Assembly: GCF_032854445.1 (NCBI RefSeq)
Contig: NC_088304.1
Location: 7,699,704-7,763,703, forward strand
Reading direction: 5' to 3'
Source: Liolophura sinensis
Lineage: Eukaryota > Mollusca > Polyplacophora > Chitonida > Chitonidae
Length of the DNA stretch: 64,000 nt
Part shown: positions 61,801-64,000 of the stretch, piece after piece
How positions within the stretch are numbered: the stretch's first letter is position 1
How the letters are laid out: every line of letters starts with the position of its first letter
Program-made: the position numbers and the translations under genes
The notes under the pieces: model-generated
Seen by the model: the letters and a program-made list of their open reading frames with translations, nothing else
The model's database searches: none
What the model was told of the DNA's origin: nothing

Positions 61801-64000
61801 TTTCTCCCACTTTCATCTGTCCTGAAGCCTCTTTTACAACACTTTCTAATCCTAAGGTGCACTCATTAAAATGTACACACATTTCTTGCTCGAGACATTT
61901 CCAATGTTGCTTACATATGCTTTTTGCTGGTGTTCTTCTTGCTGAACCCCTGCTGCTCATGCCCTGACAAGACCTCATGATCTGAGGAGTGAGGAAAGCC
62001 AGGGTTGGGCAGGGTGACTGGCTCTAGCCCCGGGGGTGGGGGAAGTTTCTTCTGAGAGGGGCCGTACACATCCTGCGCCATGAATGGTGGGAGGGGTGGG
62101 GGAGCCAGGGGTGGGGTCGTGTTCTCGGGCTGACTGCTGGTCAGGGAAACAGATAGACATCATTAGAGATTCATAAATACATGACCAGTTTAAAAAAGAA
62201 AACCATATTATTTGTTGACAAACTTGAAATTTGAAGGTGCAAACCTTGCCCAAAGCCACATGTATGTGTACAAAATACTGTGCAAAGCACTAAATAACAG
62301 GACACAAAAGCATTCCAAGAATTCCACCCATTTTTAAAATTCCCCCACTTGACTTTAAAAAAAAAAAAAAAAAACCCTTTTGATGGCCACAATGAGACCA
62401 TTGCTGTAGAAAGGCAGTCAACACAGCCCTTCCAGTTTAACATCATAATTCAAACATTGTAGTGCTTGTTCACAAAAAGTACTCGTTAAAACCAGAAGGA
62501 CAACACCAGTCTATAAATCAGGAGAATAAAATCCTCTTCTATGGGCTAACAGTACTTTTTAACAGTTCAATTTAACTTTGCCATATTTTATCTCGTAGGA
62601 AAACAACGAACCATTTACTTCCATCCTCTAATGGACTTACACTTTCTTACAACAAGGTCCGTGTTTCATTTCAGCCAACTTTAAATCTGTCTCAGCGACG
62701 AATAGTAACTCACAGGAGAAAGCAAGCTTCAGAGAGGCCATATGTTAATGTCATGTGTAGTCTTGTTTGCTTAAAAAAAAAAATGTTCATAAAACAAGCT
62801 TCAAAAGGTCTACTGGTCTTACTCAGAATTCTGCTGCACATCGTTCCTCATGCTCTTTGTAACAGACTTAATAAGATCTCCGTAGGGGGTTTCGTGGACA
62901 CGCACAACTGGCTTTGGCACAGGTTTGCTGGGTGCTGTCTGGAAATGTAAGCTTATCATCTAACAGGGTTCGTACAAGTATATGAACATGAAATTCAAGA
63001 AGTTTTCCAGGAGTTTTGTGTCATTTTCAAGGCTAGTTTAAACATACCATGGTGCAAATTATAGACTACAATTATAGATGCTTTAATTTGCATGCATGTA
63101 TACTGAACAGTACGCTTGCTTTTGCAAGAAATATCTGCCCTTCACGTCTGTAATGGGATACATTCTTTGACCCAGCCTTGGCTCAGTCAAAAATGAACGC
63201 TATATATCATTATGCAGCGCTTCCTCTGGGTCAGTATTTTTTTTAGCCAGTCACTTTAGCCACTGATCAGATTTTGAAGTGAATGCTATTTTTCTTTAGC
63301 CATACTTCCTTAGGTCTCCTTCTGTAATTCATTTTTTCTGCCTTGGTGTAGCTACTAGAATCAGTTTGGTCTTTTCCAGCTATATCTGGAGTACATCAAA
63401 AGTTACATTTAGCAAAAATCACCCTCAAAATAATGGACGAATGCTTGGCAGCATGTTTTGTTTTTAGGGGAAAAAAATCAATCCTTTTTTAAACCTATCC
63501 GTAGGATCCTAGTAAACTGCAATTTCCTCGGTCAGAAAAATTTGTTACGAAATTAATTTGTACATTCAATTTATCTAAATGCAACATTCTGATCATTACA
63601 CTGGAGTAACACAGTCTGACAGTAGAAAACCAGACCGCATACACATTTATCCAACGGCACATACTCTGAAACATTTAATTTACTTTGAATCCAAAAGAAA
63701 TAGTTTATTAAGTGGTCAAGTTTAAATTTTTCATGGGAGGTAACTTTCTACTATCTAAAAAGTAGATAATTTTTAAGAAACATTGCAAAAATCTGCTAAA
63801 AACCCCAGAAACCTCTCATGGTAGATTTTCTATAACCTTTGTATTTTTTCTTAAGTAAATAAATTTGTCGCCAAAAACATTCACATTTTTTCAGGTGGGG
63901 GTGGGGGGACAGACAAACAGACGGACGGAGTAACAGAAGAGGTGTTAACTTACAGTCCCCTAAACAAAGATGATACTGTAGTTCTTACCATGGTTATGGA
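52846..64000 (-). CDS. SFSWAP: SFSWAP, suppressor-of-white-apricot splicing factor (3' part)
   Basis: Nuclear SR-related regulator of alternative splicing. Minus-strand exons, all GT-AG and phase-consistent: 63989-(64000, cut), 62823-62938, 61915-62136, 61242-61452, 60640-60691, 60099-60197, 59351-59458, 57721-57879, 57078-57345, 55681-55962, 54524-54682, 53747-53858 and 52846-52929. From 62938 to the stop this gives 623 residues. The SURP/SWAP domain is in exon 61242-61452 ([20 protein letters not shown], then [20 protein letters not shown]), the second SURP of the family. Next come an acidic [11 protein letters not shown] stretch, a basic helical segment ([20 protein letters not shown], then [12 protein letters not shown]) typical of SFSWAP, and a strong RS domain in exon 55681-55962. 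The C-terminus ends [18 protein letters not shown]. The N-terminal DRY_EERY region and first SURP must lie beyond 64000. Introns hold a MITE, a SINE and short repeats. SFSWAP homologues are known to autoregulate by intron retention. Confidence 0.9.
52985..53140. repeat. ~25-bp minisatellite, about 6 copies
   Basis: Units of the form CCCAACAGAACTTGTCCTAG lie in the last SFSWAP intron, 55 bases upstream of the acceptor of the terminal exon. Confidence 0.85.
55624..55690 (-). repeat. 29-bp tandem repeat duplicating an exon-intron junction
   Basis: On the minus strand the unit TCGCTCAAGATYCAG|GTTGGTTTGAAA occurs two and a half times across the 3' end of the SFSWAP RS exon. Each full unit carries a potential GTTGGT donor (exon ends 55681 or 55652). 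Using the distal one adds 29 nt containing an immediate TGA. Confidence 0.75.
56565..56808 (-). mobile_element. SINE (tRNA-derived), minus strand
   Basis: Nearly full-length copy in a SFSWAP intron: A-tail facing 56571, body CCAGCATTATGATGGGAGGAAACC, B-box region, and A-box TTAACCAACTGAGCCAC at the right. An imperfect target duplication CYGATTTTGAWTAG is seen on both sides (56561-56574 and 56801-56814 approximately). Confidence 0.9.
57976..58574. mobile_element. MITE copy 4
   Basis: About 599 bp in a SFSWAP intron, ending in TTAA at 58571; the left site is mutated to TTCA. The inverted termini (AAGGTGGAGAAAACATAAAAATGACA and its complement) and interior are very similar to copies 1 and 2. 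Confidence 0.85.
58580..60095. other. SFSWAP introns, nothing further recognised
   Basis: Apart from exon 59351-59458 these intron stretches hold only A/T-rich DNA. A weakly SINE-like segment lies near 59760-59830 (GGCTGTACTCACGAGTGTTCACTTATATAAT), too diverged to call firmly. Confidence 0.4.
62940..63988. other. SFSWAP intron, nothing recognised
   Basis: This intron lies between the partial exon at the window edge and exon 62823-62938. No open frame or repeat family identified; a G-run (GGTGGGGGTGGGGGG) lies near 63895-63909. Confidence 0.5.

Overview
This is a eukaryotic nuclear genome window, most likely from a mollusc. Coding regions are split by GT-AG introns. A short tRNA-derived SINE of the kind common in gastropods and bivalves recurs more than ten times. 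The first gene encodes a Pif/BMSP-type shell-matrix protein (von Willebrand A, chitin-binding and laminin-G domains), a class known from molluscan shell formation. I cannot name the species. There is no operon logic, CRISPR array or prokaryotic signal.

Layout. (1) 1.5-10.6 kb, plus strand: a complete Pif-like secreted shell-matrix gene. Ten exons were reconstructed (nine coding), giving a 627-residue protein with every exon phase consistent; intron 1 holds a 57-bp minisatellite. (2) 11-20 kb: a transposon graveyard. It holds two diverged reverse-transcriptase copies, an LTR-retroelement protease-region relic, and a DDE transposase (ISL2EU-like) split by a SINE with a perfect 13-bp target duplication. 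A convergent YqaJ-nuclease pseudogene and a 583-bp TTAA-flanked inverted-repeat element follow. (3) 20-25 kb: gene-poor, with one doubtful exon. (4) 25.8-39.8 kb, minus strand: seven phase-matched exons of an unrecognised protein with a Cys-rich segment and a Pro-rich tail carrying a PPPY motif. Its introns contain four unrelated minisatellites, and a fifth lies just upstream. (5) 43.2-47.1 kb, plus strand: a four-exon reading frame of 839 codons joining a Crypton-type tyrosine recombinase (DUF3504/KIAA1958-like) to a coiled coil and a DDE_Tnp_4 transposase. Each half lacks one conserved active-site residue while the whole frame stays open. (6) 47-51 kb: SINEs and an 89-bp minisatellite. (7) 52.8-64 kb, minus strand: SFSWAP (suppressor-of-white-apricot splicing factor), twelve phase-matched exons covering the second SURP domain to the stop, with the N-terminus beyond the window edge.

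The two host genes of clear function (shell matrix; splicing regulator) are unrelated. The most interesting items are the YR-DDE double-recombinase gene, the dense minisatellite load in the introns of one gene, and several repeats placed within tens of bases of splice sites. All splice models come from reading GT/AG sites and frame continuity by eye; no alignment or transcript evidence was available.
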